Assembly: GCF_003952665.1 (NCBI RefSeq)
Contig: NZ_CP017946.1
Span: 992,001-1,056,000, forward strand
DNA length: 64,000 nt
DNA from: Bosea sp. Tri-49
GTDB lineage: Bacteria > Pseudomonadota > Alphaproteobacteria > Rhizobiales > Beijerinckiaceae
Reading direction: 5' to 3'
Position numbers and translations under genes: made by a program. Shown here one piece after another: positions 1 to 8,231 of this stretch; within the stretch, counting starts at the first letter, position 1; each line of letters starts with the position of its first letter. Below the pieces are notes generated by a model. That model was not told the origin of the DNA. It made no database searches and saw only the letters and a list, made by a program, of their open reading frames with translations.

Positions 1-220
1 CGAAATCATGCGCGACGGCGAGGCCCCGCGCCTTGCCGTGATCCGCTAGGAGGCGGTGGCCGAAATCCTCGCCCGCGCCATAGGTGTCGCGCGTGATGCC
101 GGGCTCGTCGCGGCTGCCAGCCGCCAGCCGGTCGAACAGCGTCTCCACCCAGGCGCGCTGGGCGGCGACGGCCTGGGCGATCGCGGTCTCGGCGCGGGCT
201 GTCCTGGCGGTTGCGGTCAT
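1..220 (-). CDS. M20-family amidase/carbamoylase, N-terminal part (runs off window)
   Basis: Only about the first 73 codons lie in the window; the gene continues past base 1. Reading in reverse from the ATG at 218-220, the stretches ETLFDRLAAGSRD and GITRDTYGAGEDFG are the usual opening of M20 zinc hydrolases of the hydantoinase/carbamoylase type (HyuC, AllC, beta-ureidopropionase), which open linear amides or N-carbamoyl amino acids. The metal-binding residues are not yet reached, so activity cannot be judged. The gene follows an orphan peptide-type binding protein on the same strand with a 118-base gap and is probably co-transcribed with it. Family assignment rests on a short segment; the exact substrate is unknown. 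Confidence 0.7.
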   Translation of the reverse strand, partial: MTATARTARAETAIAQAVAAQRAWVETLFDRLAAGSRDEPGITRDTYGAGEDFGHRLLADHGKARGLAVAHDF

Positions 221-338
221 AGGCGGTCCAATCGGTTGGTCCGGCGTCCGGCCGGTATTGAGCTGCGCCGTCTTCGCCGTCGCAGCTCAAGATGGTCGTC
301 AGGGTCACGAGTGCCGCTTGCCGCCGCCCCCTGCGGCA

Positions 339-1916
339 TCAGTTGCGTTTGAGGTTCCAGAACACCGGTGTGCTCTTCATCATCCCCGATAGGTTGCTGC
401 GAAAGAGCGTCGGCTGCTTGTACTGGCCGATCGGATAGTAGGGGACCTCCTCCAAGGCGACCTTCTGAATCTCGTCGCAGATGCGCTTCTGCGCGGCTGT
501 ATCGCCGGTCGCCAGCCATTGCCCGCGCAACGCCTCGATCTTGTCGCTCTTGACCCAGCCCGGAAAGGCTCCGTCGCCACGCAAGGTCGAGTGGACCAGC
601 GGATTGAGCCAGTCGATGCCTTGCCAATTGCCGACGAATACGTTCCAGCCGCCCTGGTCGGAAGGGCCCTTGTTGACGCGGCGCTTGAGCACCGAACCGA
701 AATCGAGCGCCGTGTACTCGACGTTCATGCCCGCCTTCTGCATGACGTCGGCCGCGATATCGCCCAACGGCTTCTGGGCGAGCGAGTCGGCCGGCACCAG
801 CAACACGACCTTCTCGCCGTTATAGCCGGCCGCCTTCAGCTCGCGCCTGACCTTGTCGTAGTCGCGCTTGCTCCGAAAGACATCGAGCCCCACCTCGCTA
901 GCCATGGGCGTCTCCGGCGTGAAATAGCCCAGCGGTCCGTACCGGAAGGCCGGATCGTCGCCGGCCACCGCCATCATGAAGGCGTCCTGGTCGATGGCAC
1001 CGAGCAGGGCACGCCGGATCGCCGGATTGTCGAAGGGGGGTTGAAGATGGTTCACGCGCATCTGGCAGGTGAAGCCGAGCGGGTCGAGCACCGCCGTGCG
1101 CGTGGCCTTGTTGGTGGCGACGACCGGCATCAAATCGTGCGGCATCGCCTCCTGCCAGTCCTGCTCGCCGGCCTGGACGGCTGCGGTTCCGGTCGCTGCG
1201 TCCGGCATCGTGGTCCACTCGACGCGATCGAAATGGACGATCTTCGGGCCTGAGGTCCAGTCCGGTGTTCCGGCCTCGCGCGGCCTGTAGCGCGCGAACT
1301 TCTCATAGGCGTTGCGGGCGCCGGGCACGCGCTCGTCGGCCTTGTAGCGGAAGGGGCCGGACCCCACGACCTCGGGAATGACCTTGAAGGGGTCGGTCGT
1401 GGCCAACCGCTCGGGCATCATGAAGCAGACCGGCGCCGAGACCTTGCCGAGCGCGTAGGGCAGATAAGGGAAGGGGGCCTTGAGCCGGAACCGGATGGTG
1501 CGGTCATCCGGGGCGGAGAGTTCGTCGACCGCCTGCATCAGCGCATCTCCGGCGGCGTCGCGCAGAGCCCAGCGCCGGATGCTGGCGACGCAGTCACGGG
1601 CCGTCACCTTCTCGCCGTCGTGCCAGAGCAGACCGTCGCGCAAGGTCAGATTCCAGAGCTTGCCGTCGTTCTCGACCGTGTGGCCTTCGACCATCTGCGG
1701 CGATACTTCGAGCCTGGTGTTCATGCCGTAGAGCGTGTCGAACACCATGAAGCCATGGGTCCGCGACACCTGCGCCGTCGCATAGACGGGGTCGGGGAAG
1801 GCAAGATCGATCACGGGGACGAAGCGCAGGGTCGAGGCGGGCGCCGCGCGAACCAGGGCCGGTCTGGCGAGCGAAGCGGTCGCGGCGCCCGCGATGAAAT
1901 GGCGACGGTTCAACAT
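339..1916 (-). CDS. ABC transporter substrate-binding protein, peptide/nickel family 5, Tat-exported
   Basis: A 525-residue periplasmic binding protein of the DppA/OppA/NikA family (SBP_bac_5). The N-terminus LNRRHFIAGAAT is a twin-arginine signal followed by a short hydrophobic stretch ending near LVRAAP. The body shows family features such as VGSGPFRYK and the usual length of 500-550 residues. I start at 1916, not at the in-frame ATG at 1994, because the longer form would put 26 Pro/Gly-rich residues before the Tat signal and a GGGA purine patch lies just upstream of 1916. No permease or ATPase gene is adjacent, so it must use a transporter encoded elsewhere. The following M20 amidase suggests an amide or peptide-like ligand. 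Confidence 0.85.
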   Translation of the reverse strand: MLNRRHFIAGAATASLARPALVRAAPASTLRFVPVIDLAFPDPVYATAQVSRTHGFMVFDTLYGMNTRLEVSPQMVEGHTVENDGKLWNLTLRDGLLWHDGEKVTARDCVASIRRWALRDAAGDALMQAVDELSAPDDRTIRFRLKAPFPYLPYALGKVSAPVCFMMPERLATTDPFKVIPEVVGSGPFRYKADERVPGARNAYEKFARYRPREAGTPDWTSGPKIVHFDRVEWTTMPDAATGTAAVQAGEQDWQEAMPHDLMPVVATNKATRTAVLDPLGFTCQMRVNHLQPPFDNPAIRRALLGAIDQDAFMMAVAGDDPAFRYGPLGYFTPETPMASEVGLDVFRSKRDYDKVRRELKAAGYNGEKVVLLVPADSLAQKPLGDIAADVMQKAGMNVEYTALDFGSVLKRRVNKGPSDQGGWNVFVGNWQGIDWLNPLVHSTLRGDGAFPGWVKSDKIEALRGQWLATGDTAAQKRICDEIQKVALEEVPYYPIGQYKQPTLFRSNLSGMMKSTPVFWNLKRN

Positions 1917-2059
1917 TGGGCTTCCCAGCTCGATCCATGGCGCAGCCGGAGACCCGTGCGCGTCGCCCGGACCTTGCGGCGGTGCACCCGCCAAGACAAT
2001 CGGCGCTGCTATGACGATTTCTGGGGTGACATTTGCCGGTTGAATACCGCGACGTTCGC

Positions 2060-2965
2060 TCAGCCGTCGCCCAGCTTGGCGGCCGTTTCGGCGGCGACCA
2101 GCCGGACCTCGCGCAGGAAGGCGTCGGCTGCGCGCGAGATCGGGCGCTTGCGCGAGCGGACGGCCGAAGCCGTCACCAGGGAGGCGGGAGAAAAGGGGCG
2201 GATGGCCAGGTCGTAATGCCCGGAAAAGACCGGGGATAGTGGGTCGACCACAGCGACGCCGACGCCGCTTTCAGCAAGCACGCAGGCCGTGTTGCAATAG
2301 CGGACCTCGACGGAGAACCGGAACGGGACGTCGGCCTGAGCAAAAGCCTTGCGGACGATGGTGCCCATGCGCGTGCCCTGTTCGAGGGCGATATAGGATA
2401 CCGCGCGCAGATCCTCCGGCGTGATCGTCGGCTTCGCGGCCAGGGGGTGGTCCGGGCGCATGACGCAGACCATGTTGCCGGTGAAGAACGTCTCGGCGTC
2501 GAGCCCGCGATCATCGTCCATCCCCATGACGAAGCCGAGTTCCGCGGTGCCGTTCTCGACGCTTTCGAGGACGTGCTCGAAGCGCCGGATGTCGAAGGAG
2601 ACGCGCACCTTCGGGCGCTTGGCGAGATAGTTGCGCAGCGCCGAGGGCAGGACGCCATAGCCCAGCGGCGGGGTCGCGATGATGCGGATATGGCCGGCCC
2701 GGTTCTCCTTGATGTCCTGCACCCTGGCCTCGAAAGCCGCATGCAAGGCGAAGATCGGCTCGGAATCCTTGTAGAGCGCGCGCGCCTCCGCCGTCGGGAA
2801 CAGGCGGTTGTTGATGCGCTCGAACAGCGGAAAGCCGACCTGGCTTTCGAGATGCTTGATCGCGTTGCTGACCGCCGGCTGCGACAGCCCCAGCTCCTGC
2901 GCTGCGCGGACCGTCGTTTCGCAGCGGACGACGGCCCGCAGAAGCTCGATCTGGCGAAGGTTCAT
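2060..2965 (-). CDS. LysR-family transcriptional regulator
   Basis: A 301-residue LysR regulator. The N-terminal winged helix-turn-helix (about residues 1-60) contains RAAQELGLSQPAVSNAIK, and the C-terminal periplasmic-binding-like effector domain starts near residue 90. The start ATG at 2965 fits the family, which typically begins at or just before MNLRQIELL. It lies between the amidohydrolase gene upstream (75-base gap) and the orphan binding protein downstream, all on the minus strand, so it could regulate either. LysR genes are usually divergent from their targets, which is not the case here. The effector is unknown. Confidence 0.9.
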   Translation of the reverse strand: MNLRQIELLRAVVRCETTVRAAQELGLSQPAVSNAIKHLESQVGFPLFERINNRLFPTAEARALYKDSEPIFALHAAFEARVQDIKENRAGHIRIIATPPLGYGVLPSALRNYLAKRPKVRVSFDIRRFEHVLESVENGTAELGFVMGMDDDRGLDAETFFTGNMVCVMRPDHPLAAKPTITPEDLRAVSYIALEQGTRMGTIVRKAFAQADVPFRFSVEVRYCNTACVLAESGVGVAVVDPLSPVFSGHYDLAIRPFSPASLVTASAVRSRKRPISRAADAFLREVRLVAAETAAKLGDG

Positions 2966-3040
2966 ATGATCGCCCCAAATAGAGTGCCCTCACCCTATTT
3001 GGTCAGCAAATCATGTGCCAGCCTTTCAGCGATGCCAGCT

Positions 3041-4471
3041 CTAGGCCCAGGGCAGGCTCGGCGGCGAGAGTTCGTCGACCGAACGCCCCGCCCAGTCGAG
3101 CGAGGACGCCTTTGCGAGCGCGCGCCGTTGCGCAGCTTCAAGGCCGTCGGACGCGGCCTGGTAATCCATGGTCAGCACCTTGCCATCGGCGACCACCTGT
3201 CTGCCCTGCACGAAGACATGGGCGACGGCCCGGTCGGCGGCAGCATTCACGAGGCTCTTCAGCGGGTCGCGGGTCGGGCGCATCATCGGATGCGTCAGGT
3301 CGACCATGACGAGGTCGGCCTGCGCGCCCTCCGCCAGTCGGCCGATGTCGCCGCGCCCGAGCAGCTTCGCGCCGCCCAGCGTCGCGGCGCGGAAGACCTG
3401 CCCGGTCGTCACCACCGCATGGCTCTCGCCGGCGATGCGCGCATAGACGCCGGCGTGGCGCAATTCCTCCAGCATATTGTGCGGGAAGCTGTCGGTGCCG
3501 ATGCCGATATTGACGCCGGCCTTCAGGTAGCGGCCGAGGTCGCGCAGCGTGAAGCCGCGCCGACCGAAGACGGTCGGGCAATGCGCCACCGAGGTGCCGC
3601 TCTCGGCGAGGCACGCGAGATCGGTACGGGTCGGCCAGCGTACCCAGGGATGATCGTCAAGGAAGATCGCATGGGCGATCGAGGCATTCGGCGCGAGGAA
3701 GCCGACGCTGTCCAGCCACTGGATCGGCGACAGGCCGCTGCGGCGGACCATCTCATGGAACTCGCTGATCGACTGGCCGGCATGGGTCTGGATCGGGATT
3801 TTGCGCTCGGCCGCGGCAGCGATCGAGGCGCGGAAAAGCTCTTCCGTGCAGGTGTCGATCTGCGCGGGGCAGGCGAGGCCGGAGAGGCGGCCGGATTCAT
3901 GGGCCAGCGCAGCGTCGATGATCCTGAACGCCTCCTCCATCGCCTTGCGGCCGGCCGCGTCGTCGAGCTCGTACTCGACAGTGTAGCCGTTGCGGGTGAA
4001 CCAGCGGCCATTACGATACATCGGCGCCATCACCATGCGCAGCCCGCTCGCCGCGGCGCGGTCGAGCCAGCCCTCGCTTGGGAAGGAGAGGTCGACCAGC
4101 GTGGTGACCCCTGACATCAGCAGCTCGGACCAGGCGACGTGGTTGAGATGCGGAATGCCCTCCGCATCGGCACGGAACAGCCAGAGGAATTCGTAGAGCG
4201 AGGAGTTGTAGAGCTTCGGCGTGCCGACCTCGTCGGTCATGCCCTTGTTGCCGGGCTCGCTCGACGGGTGGGAATGGATATCGACGAGGCCGGGCATGAT
4301 CATGAAGCCCTTGCCGTCGATCTCGCGCGAGACCTCGCCAGCGAAACCCTCGCCGAGATGCAGGATGCCGCTTTCGTCGAAGACCACGTCGAGACCGCGG
4401 CGATAGACATGGTCTTCGGCGGCCGGGTCGTAGGCGATGACGATGTCGGCGTTGCGGATGCGGGTGGTCAT
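3041..4471 (-). CDS. Amidohydrolase / deaminase (TrzN/AtzA-like metal hydrolase)
   Basis: A 476-residue cytoplasmic metal-dependent hydrolase of the amidohydrolase superfamily. The first metal motif is HSH at residues 66-68 (VDIHSHPS); a later His in QTHAGQS and the Asp in GIGTDSFP complete the usual metal and catalytic set, which argues for an active deaminase or dechlorinase-type enzyme such as guanine deaminase, TrzN or AtzA. I start at 4471 (MTTRIRNAD): the upstream in-frame sequence up to 4729 is Arg/Pro-rich and crosses the 4509-4594 palindromes, so it is not coding. It follows the deacetylase-like hydrolase and the importer on the same strand and probably belongs to the same catabolic set. 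The substrate is unknown; a cyclic amidine or ureide is a guess. Confidence 0.85.
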   Translation of the reverse strand: MTTRIRNADIVIAYDPAAEDHVYRRGLDVVFDESGILHLGEGFAGEVSREIDGKGFMIMPGLVDIHSHPSSEPGNKGMTDEVGTPKLYNSSLYEFLWLFRADAEGIPHLNHVAWSELLMSGVTTLVDLSFPSEGWLDRAAASGLRMVMAPMYRNGRWFTRNGYTVEYELDDAAGRKAMEEAFRIIDAALAHESGRLSGLACPAQIDTCTEELFRASIAAAAERKIPIQTHAGQSISEFHEMVRRSGLSPIQWLDSVGFLAPNASIAHAIFLDDHPWVRWPTRTDLACLAESGTSVAHCPTVFGRRGFTLRDLGRYLKAGVNIGIGTDSFPHNMLEELRHAGVYARIAGESHAVVTTGQVFRAATLGGAKLLGRGDIGRLAEGAQADLVMVDLTHPMMRPTRDPLKSLVNAAADRAVAHVFVQGRQVVADGKVLTMDYQAASDGLEAAQRRALAKASSLDWAGRSVDELSPPSLPWA

Positions 4472-4508
4472 GATGCGGTCTCGTACGATGGGAGGTCGGA
4501 GGAACGTC

Positions 4509-4531
4509 ATGCTCGGGCCTGACCCGAGCAT
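4509..4531. repeat. Intergenic palindrome, copy 1 of a head-to-head pair
   Basis: Perfect 9-base arms ATGCTCGGG (4509-4517) and CCCGAGCAT (4523-4531) around a 5-base loop. With the second copy at 4571-4594, in opposite orientation, it forms a REP/BIME-like pair between two genes of the same strand. Similar GTCAT-nCTCGGG-nTGA-CCCGAG palindromes are common between genes in alphaproteobacteria. A role as mRNA 3'-end stabiliser or attenuator between the deacetylase and amidohydrolase genes is inference. Confidence 0.7.
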
Positions 4532-4570
4532 CTCGTGACAAGGAGGTTCGGGAGCCTCTCCCGGTCCGGG

Positions 4571-4594
4571 ATTCTCGGGGTCAAACCCGAGAAT
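4571..4594. repeat. Intergenic palindrome, copy 2 of a head-to-head pair
   Basis: Perfect 9-base arms ATTCTCGGG (4571-4579) and CCCGAGAAT (4586-4594) around GTCAAA. The outer conserved GTCAT lies on the opposite side compared with copy 1 (it reads GTCATTCTCGGG on the minus strand), so the two units face each other. Confidence 0.7.
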
Positions 4595-4625
4595 GACGCC
4601 ATTTGCCGGGGCCCGACGATACTCC

Positions 4626-5501
4626 TCAGCCCTCGGCCGCCTTCTCCTGCGCGAGGAAATGCTCGGCGATCTCCTTGCCAGTGGCGATCCAGACGTCGCC
4701 GTAGCCACGGGCGCGGGCCAGGAAGTCACGCATGATGCCGATCCGCATCGGCCGCCCGGAGACCTGCGGATGCATCACCATGGAGACGAGGCCGCCCCAT
4801 TCGCGCGTCTGGTCGAGCTCGTCGTTCCAGATCGAGAGCACGTGCTCCTTCGGGAACATCGGGCGGGGCGAAAAGCGCTGCGACAGGCCGTAGAGCCAGT
4901 CGTCGAACGACATGTTGACCGGCAGTTCGACCGGTCCCTTTGTGCCGTCGCGCAGCTTGTGGCGATAGGGGCGGATGTCGTCGCGGAAGGAGGAGGAGTA
5001 GACGATACCCTTGTCGCGGAGATAGCCGAGCAGCTCGTCGTAATTCTCGCCCGAGGGCGCGCGGTAGCCGACCGGCGTGACGCCGAGGATGCGCTTGAAG
5101 ATGTCGAGCGTCTTGTCGACCTCCTCCTTGTCGGCGGTGAACTCGCTGGGCTCCGGCCGCTTGTGCGAATAGCCGTGATGGCCGACCTCGTGACCATCCT
5201 TGACGATGGCCTCGCACATCTTCGGATGCACCTCGACGACCCAGCCGGGGATGAAGAAGGTCGCCTTGATCTCGACTGAACGGAGATAGTCGAGGATCTT
5301 CGGAACGCCCACCCGCTCCTCGTAACCACCGAAGGAGAGCGTCACCAGCCGGTCGGTATTCTTGGCGTCGTATTGCAGCCAGGCCGTCTCGGCATCGACG
5401 TCGAAGGCGGGGAACACCGCGCATCGGTATCCGGCCGGCCAGGGATAGTTCGGGGCCGGATCGGCGGGATTGGCGGCACGGTGAGGGAAGTCAGTGAGCA
5501 T
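4626..5501 (-). CDS. Polysaccharide-deacetylase-family hydrolase (PuuE/NodB fold)
   Basis: A 291-residue member of the NodB/carbohydrate esterase 4 fold. The first catalytic motif is seen as FDVDAE (Asp34, Asp36), the metal His cluster as GHEVGHHGYSH (about residues 103-113), and RAPSGE is the third motif. There is no signal peptide, so it is cytoplasmic. That fits the subgroup acting on small amides (allantoinase PuuE, peptidoglycan-unrelated cyclic imidases) better than cell-wall deacetylases. It lies 70 bases after a binding-protein gene and before the amidohydrolase, on the same strand, which suggests hydrolysis of an imported cyclic amide or imide. Family is certain; substrate is inferred from context. 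Confidence 0.85.
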   Translation of the reverse strand: MLTDFPHRAANPADPAPNYPWPAGYRCAVFPAFDVDAETAWLQYDAKNTDRLVTLSFGGYEERVGVPKILDYLRSVEIKATFFIPGWVVEVHPKMCEAIVKDGHEVGHHGYSHKRPEPSEFTADKEEVDKTLDIFKRILGVTPVGYRAPSGENYDELLGYLRDKGIVYSSSFRDDIRPYRHKLRDGTKGPVELPVNMSFDDWLYGLSQRFSPRPMFPKEHVLSIWNDELDQTREWGGLVSMVMHPQVSGRPMRIGIMRDFLARARGYGDVWIATGKEIAEHFLAQEKAAEG

Positions 5502-5509
5502 GGCAGGCG

Positions 5510-5549
5510 TCTTTCGCGAAAGAGCGCCCCCGCCGAACAGCCGGGGCGC
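5510..5549 (-). terminator. Intercistronic hairpin after a binding-protein gene
   Basis: Arms GCGCCCC (5524-5530) and GGGGCGC (5543-5549) flank a 12-base loop; next to it, TCTTTCGCGAAAGA (5510-5523) is a perfect 14-base palindrome. On the minus strand this falls 22 bases after the stop of the binding protein and before the deacetylase start. There is no T-run, so it is more likely an mRNA processing or stabilising structure than a full terminator. Confidence 0.55.
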
Positions 5550-5571
5550 GACGGATGCGGTTGGTGCGTGA

Positions 5572-6414
5572 TCAGTTCTTGGTTTCGCCGTTGATCATCA
5601 GCTTATCGACCTTGGCGTCGGCCAGCTCCCATTTCTGCAGCACGGCGGCATAGCTGCCGTCGGCCAGCATCTGGGTGAAGGCCTTGGCGACGGCGTCGCG
5701 CAGCTCGGTGTCCTTCTTGGCGAAGGCGAGGCCCTGATAGACGGTGGTGAACGGGGTCCCGAGGATGGCGTAATTGCCGGGCTCCTGGTTCATCAGATAG
5801 GGCAGGGTCTCGCTGCCCTGCACGGCGGCGTCGAGGCGCTTTTGCCTCAGCTGCGTGCGGGCATCGGCCGAGCCTTCCGTGCCGACGATCTGGAGTGCCG
5901 GCTTGCCCTTGGCTTCGCAATTGTCCTTGCTCCAGCCTTCCATTTCCTTCGGGAAGGAGGTGCGGCGGCTGGCGCCGACCTTCTTGCCGCAGAGGGCGGC
6001 GAGCTCCTTGAACTCGTCCTTGCGGTCGCCATTGGTGTAGAACTGCGCGCCCGAGGCGAGATAGTCGACGAAGTCCAGGGTCTCTCGCCGTCCCGGCAGG
6101 TCGCTCATGCCCGACAGGATCATGTCGACGCGGCCGGTGGTCAGCGCCGAGACCATCTGCTCGAAGCTGATCTCCTCCCATTTGATCGTGATGCCGAGCT
6201 TCTTGCCGAGCGCCTCGCCGAGGTCGATGTCGAGGCCGGTGAGCTTCGAGGTCTTCGGGTCCTTGAACTCCAGCGGCGGATAGTTCGGTACGTTGGCGAC
6301 GGCGAGCGTCTTCTTCTCCAGGATGCGCGCCGGCAGGCCCTGGGCCTGGGCGATGCCAGTTGCGGCACAAAGCGCGATGGCCGAGAAGCCGAGCAGGATT
6401 GACGTCTTCGACAT
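5572..6414 (-). CDS. Amino-acid-type ABC substrate-binding protein (family 3), second of two
   Basis: A 280-residue periplasmic binding protein of the polar amino acid family (SBP_bac_3). The signal peptide is MSKTSILLGFSAIALCAA with cleavage near AQA-QG. I choose 6414 over the ATG at 6432 because AAGGG sits at a good distance upstream of 6414 and the signal peptide starts there; the 6432 ATG overlaps the stop of the ATPase gene. It is a paralogue of the binding protein at 8232-9101, sharing the SFEQ-TGR-DMI-SDLP-RR pattern. Both share one permease and one ATPase, so the importer probably recognises two related ligands. Ligand unknown. Confidence 0.85.
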   Translation of the reverse strand: MSKTSILLGFSAIALCAATGIAQAQGLPARILEKKTLAVANVPNYPPLEFKDPKTSKLTGLDIDLGEALGKKLGITIKWEEISFEQMVSALTTGRVDMILSGMSDLPGRRETLDFVDYLASGAQFYTNGDRKDEFKELAALCGKKVGASRRTSFPKEMEGWSKDNCEAKGKPALQIVGTEGSADARTQLRQKRLDAAVQGSETLPYLMNQEPGNYAILGTPFTTVYQGLAFAKKDTELRDAVAKAFTQMLADGSYAAVLQKWELADAKVDKLMINGETKN

Positions 6415-6431
6415 GGCTTTTCCCTTGTTCA

Positions 6432-7250
6432 TCAGTGGCGGACGGCGTTGATGAAGGCGCGGGTGCGCGCCTCCCTGGGATCGACCAGCACGGCGCGCGG
6501 ATCGCCGAGCTCGACGATCTGGCCCTGGTCCATGAAGGCGACGCGGTGTCCGACTTCGCGCGCGAAGCCGAGCTCATGGGTGACGCAGATCATGGTCATT
6601 CCGGTCGCGGCGAGGTCGCCCATGACCTTGAGCACCTCGGAGACCAGCTCCGGATCCAGCGCCGAGGTCGGCTCGTCGAACAGCAGTAGCTCCGGACGCA
6701 TGGCGAGCGACCGTGCGATGGCGACGCGTTGCTGCTGGCCGCCGGAGAGCTGGGAAGGGTAGGCGTCGCGCTTGTCGGTAAGCCCGACGCGTTCGAGGAG
6801 GGCGAGGGCTCGCGCCGTCGCTTCCGCTGCCGGCTCGCCCAATACCTGCACCGGCCCCTCGATGATGTTCTGCAGGGCCGTCAGATGCGGAAACAGGTTG
6901 AAGCGCTGGAACACCATGCCGATCGAGCGGCGCTGGCGGGCGATCGCCGCATCGTCGAGCTCGTAGAGCTTGTTGCCCTCGCGGTGATAGCCGACGCGCT
7001 CGCCTGAGACCCAGAGCGCGCCGCCATCGATGCGCTCGAGCTGGTTGATGCAGCGCAGGAAGGTACTCTTGCCCGAGCCGGAGGGGCCGATGATGCAGAG
7101 CACTTCACCCTTGGGGATCGCGAGATCGATGCCTTTCAGCACCTTGAGCTGCCCGAAATGCTTCTCGACCTTCTGGGCGAGCACGATCGGGGCGCCCGCA
7201 GCGAGGTGATCGGGGTCGGTTGTCCGGACCTTGGGGAGGATGTTGGTCAT
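6432..7250 (-). CDS. Amino-acid ABC transporter ATP-binding protein (GlnQ/HisP type)
   Basis: A 272-residue cytoplasmic ATPase. Walker [10 protein letters not shown] is at residues 55-63, the signature is LSGGQQQR, Walker B is [13 protein letters not shown] and the switch His is in CVTHELGFA. Length and sequence match the polar amino acid importer ATPases. It sits 11 bases after the permease gene and its stop overlaps the region just before the second binding-protein gene, so the set is one operon: binding protein 1, permease, ATPase, binding protein 2. Confidence 0.9.
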   Translation of the reverse strand: MTNILPKVRTTDPDHLAAGAPIVLAQKVEKHFGQLKVLKGIDLAIPKGEVLCIIGPSGSGKSTFLRCINQLERIDGGALWVSGERVGYHREGNKLYELDDAAIARQRRSIGMVFQRFNLFPHLTALQNIIEGPVQVLGEPAAEATARALALLERVGLTDKRDAYPSQLSGGQQQRVAIARSLAMRPELLLFDEPTSALDPELVSEVLKVMGDLAATGMTMICVTHELGFAREVGHRVAFMDQGQIVELGDPRAVLVDPREARTRAFINAVRH

Positions 7251-7261
7251 CGCCCCGCTCC

Positions 7262-8095
7262 TCAGCGCCGCGCCGGCGCGGCGACGCCGCGGGCGTAATA
7301 GGCCTCGATCCGCCCCTGGATCAGGCTGAGGATGGTGACGACGACCAGGTACCAGATCGCGGCGACGATCAGCAGCTCGATGACGCGCGAATTGGCGTAG
7401 TAGATGTTCTGTGCGCTGTGCAGGATCTCGGCGAACTGGATGACGCTCGCCAGCGAGGTGAGTTTCACCATGCCGATGAACTCGTTGCCGATGGGCGGCA
7501 CGATCACCCGCATGGCCTGCGGCATGATGATCCGCCGCAACAGTTTGAGCCGGGTCATGCCCAGGGTCTGCGCCGCCTCATACTGACCGTTGTCGACAGA
7601 GAGCAGGCCAGCGCGCACCACCTCGGCGGTGAAGGCGCCCTGCTGGATGCCGAGGCCGAGCAGTGCCGCGACGAAGGGCGTCATCACGTCAACGGTCTTG
7701 AAGGAGAACAGGCCGGGTATGCCGATCGTCGGAAAGACCAGCGCGAGGTTGAACCAGAGCAGCAGTTGCAGCAGCGCCGGCACGGCCCGGAAGAACCAGA
7801 TGTAGCCGACCGCCGTCATCGAGAGCACGGGATTGGTCGAGAGCCGCATCACCGCGAAGACGACGCCGAGCGTGATGCCGAGCAGCATCGCCAGAATCGC
7901 CATGACGATCGTGTTGACGAGGCCTTTCATGATGGCTTCGACGGTCAGGAACTCGGCGACGTAGTCCCACTCGATCTGCCCGACCGCGAAGGCGCGCACG
8001 ATCGCCGCCAAGGCGAGGCAGACTGCGGCAGCGCCGATGAGCCGCCCGAAATGCCGGCGAGGAACGATAGTGAGATCGTCGGTTTCAGCGATCAT
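7262..8095 (-). CDS. Amino-acid ABC transporter permease (HisM/GlnP type)
   Basis: A 277-residue inner-membrane permease with about five or six hydrophobic segments. The typical EAA-loop region is [25 protein letters not shown], here read in two parts ([11 protein letters not shown] and [10 protein letters not shown]), which contacts the ATPase. Only one permease is encoded, so the channel is probably a homodimer, as in some amino acid importers. A hydrophilic N-terminus of about 20 residues precedes the first membrane segment. Located between binding protein 1 and the ATPase on the same strand. Confidence 0.9.
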   Translation of the reverse strand: MIAETDDLTIVPRRHFGRLIGAAAVCLALAAIVRAFAVGQIEWDYVAEFLTVEAIMKGLVNTIVMAILAMLLGITLGVVFAVMRLSTNPVLSMTAVGYIWFFRAVPALLQLLLWFNLALVFPTIGIPGLFSFKTVDVMTPFVAALLGLGIQQGAFTAEVVRAGLLSVDNGQYEAAQTLGMTRLKLLRRIIMPQAMRVIVPPIGNEFIGMVKLTSLASVIQFAEILHSAQNIYYANSRVIELLIVAAIWYLVVVTILSLIQGRIEAYYARGVAAPARR

Positions 8096-8204
8096 CTTGC
8101 CTCGATGGCTGGAGGTCGTTGGGACAGGCGATGGGCAGGCGAAAAGCGCCGCCTCGGGTGCGGGTCTCAGGCGCAGTCAGCGGGCTGCTCCGAAAGGGCC
8201 GCTG

Positions 8205-8223
8205 CCAAGGGGCGACCCCTTGG
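8205..8223 (-). terminator. Strong hairpin just after binding-protein gene 1
   Basis: Perfect 8-base arms CCAAGGGG (8205-8212) and CCCCTTGG (8216-8223) with a 3-base loop, starting 8 bases after the stop of the binding-protein gene on the minus strand. A weaker hairpin with arms CAGCGG and CCGCTG lies next to it (about 8178-8204). No T-run follows. The likely role is 3'-end protection or partial termination, so that more binding protein than permease is made. Confidence 0.6.
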
Positions 8224-8231
8224 GACTGACG

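Noticed and set aside
2..49. Plus-strand reading frame EIMRDGEAPRLAVIR followed by TAG, looking like the end of a gene
   Set aside because: The minus strand of the same stretch encodes the clear N-terminus of an M20-family amidase from ATG 220, so the plus-strand tail is a shadow.
2447..4114. 555-codon plus-strand open frame across the LysR and amidohydrolase genes
   Set aside because: It spans two well-supported minus-strand genes and the gap between them; composition is that of a shadow frame.
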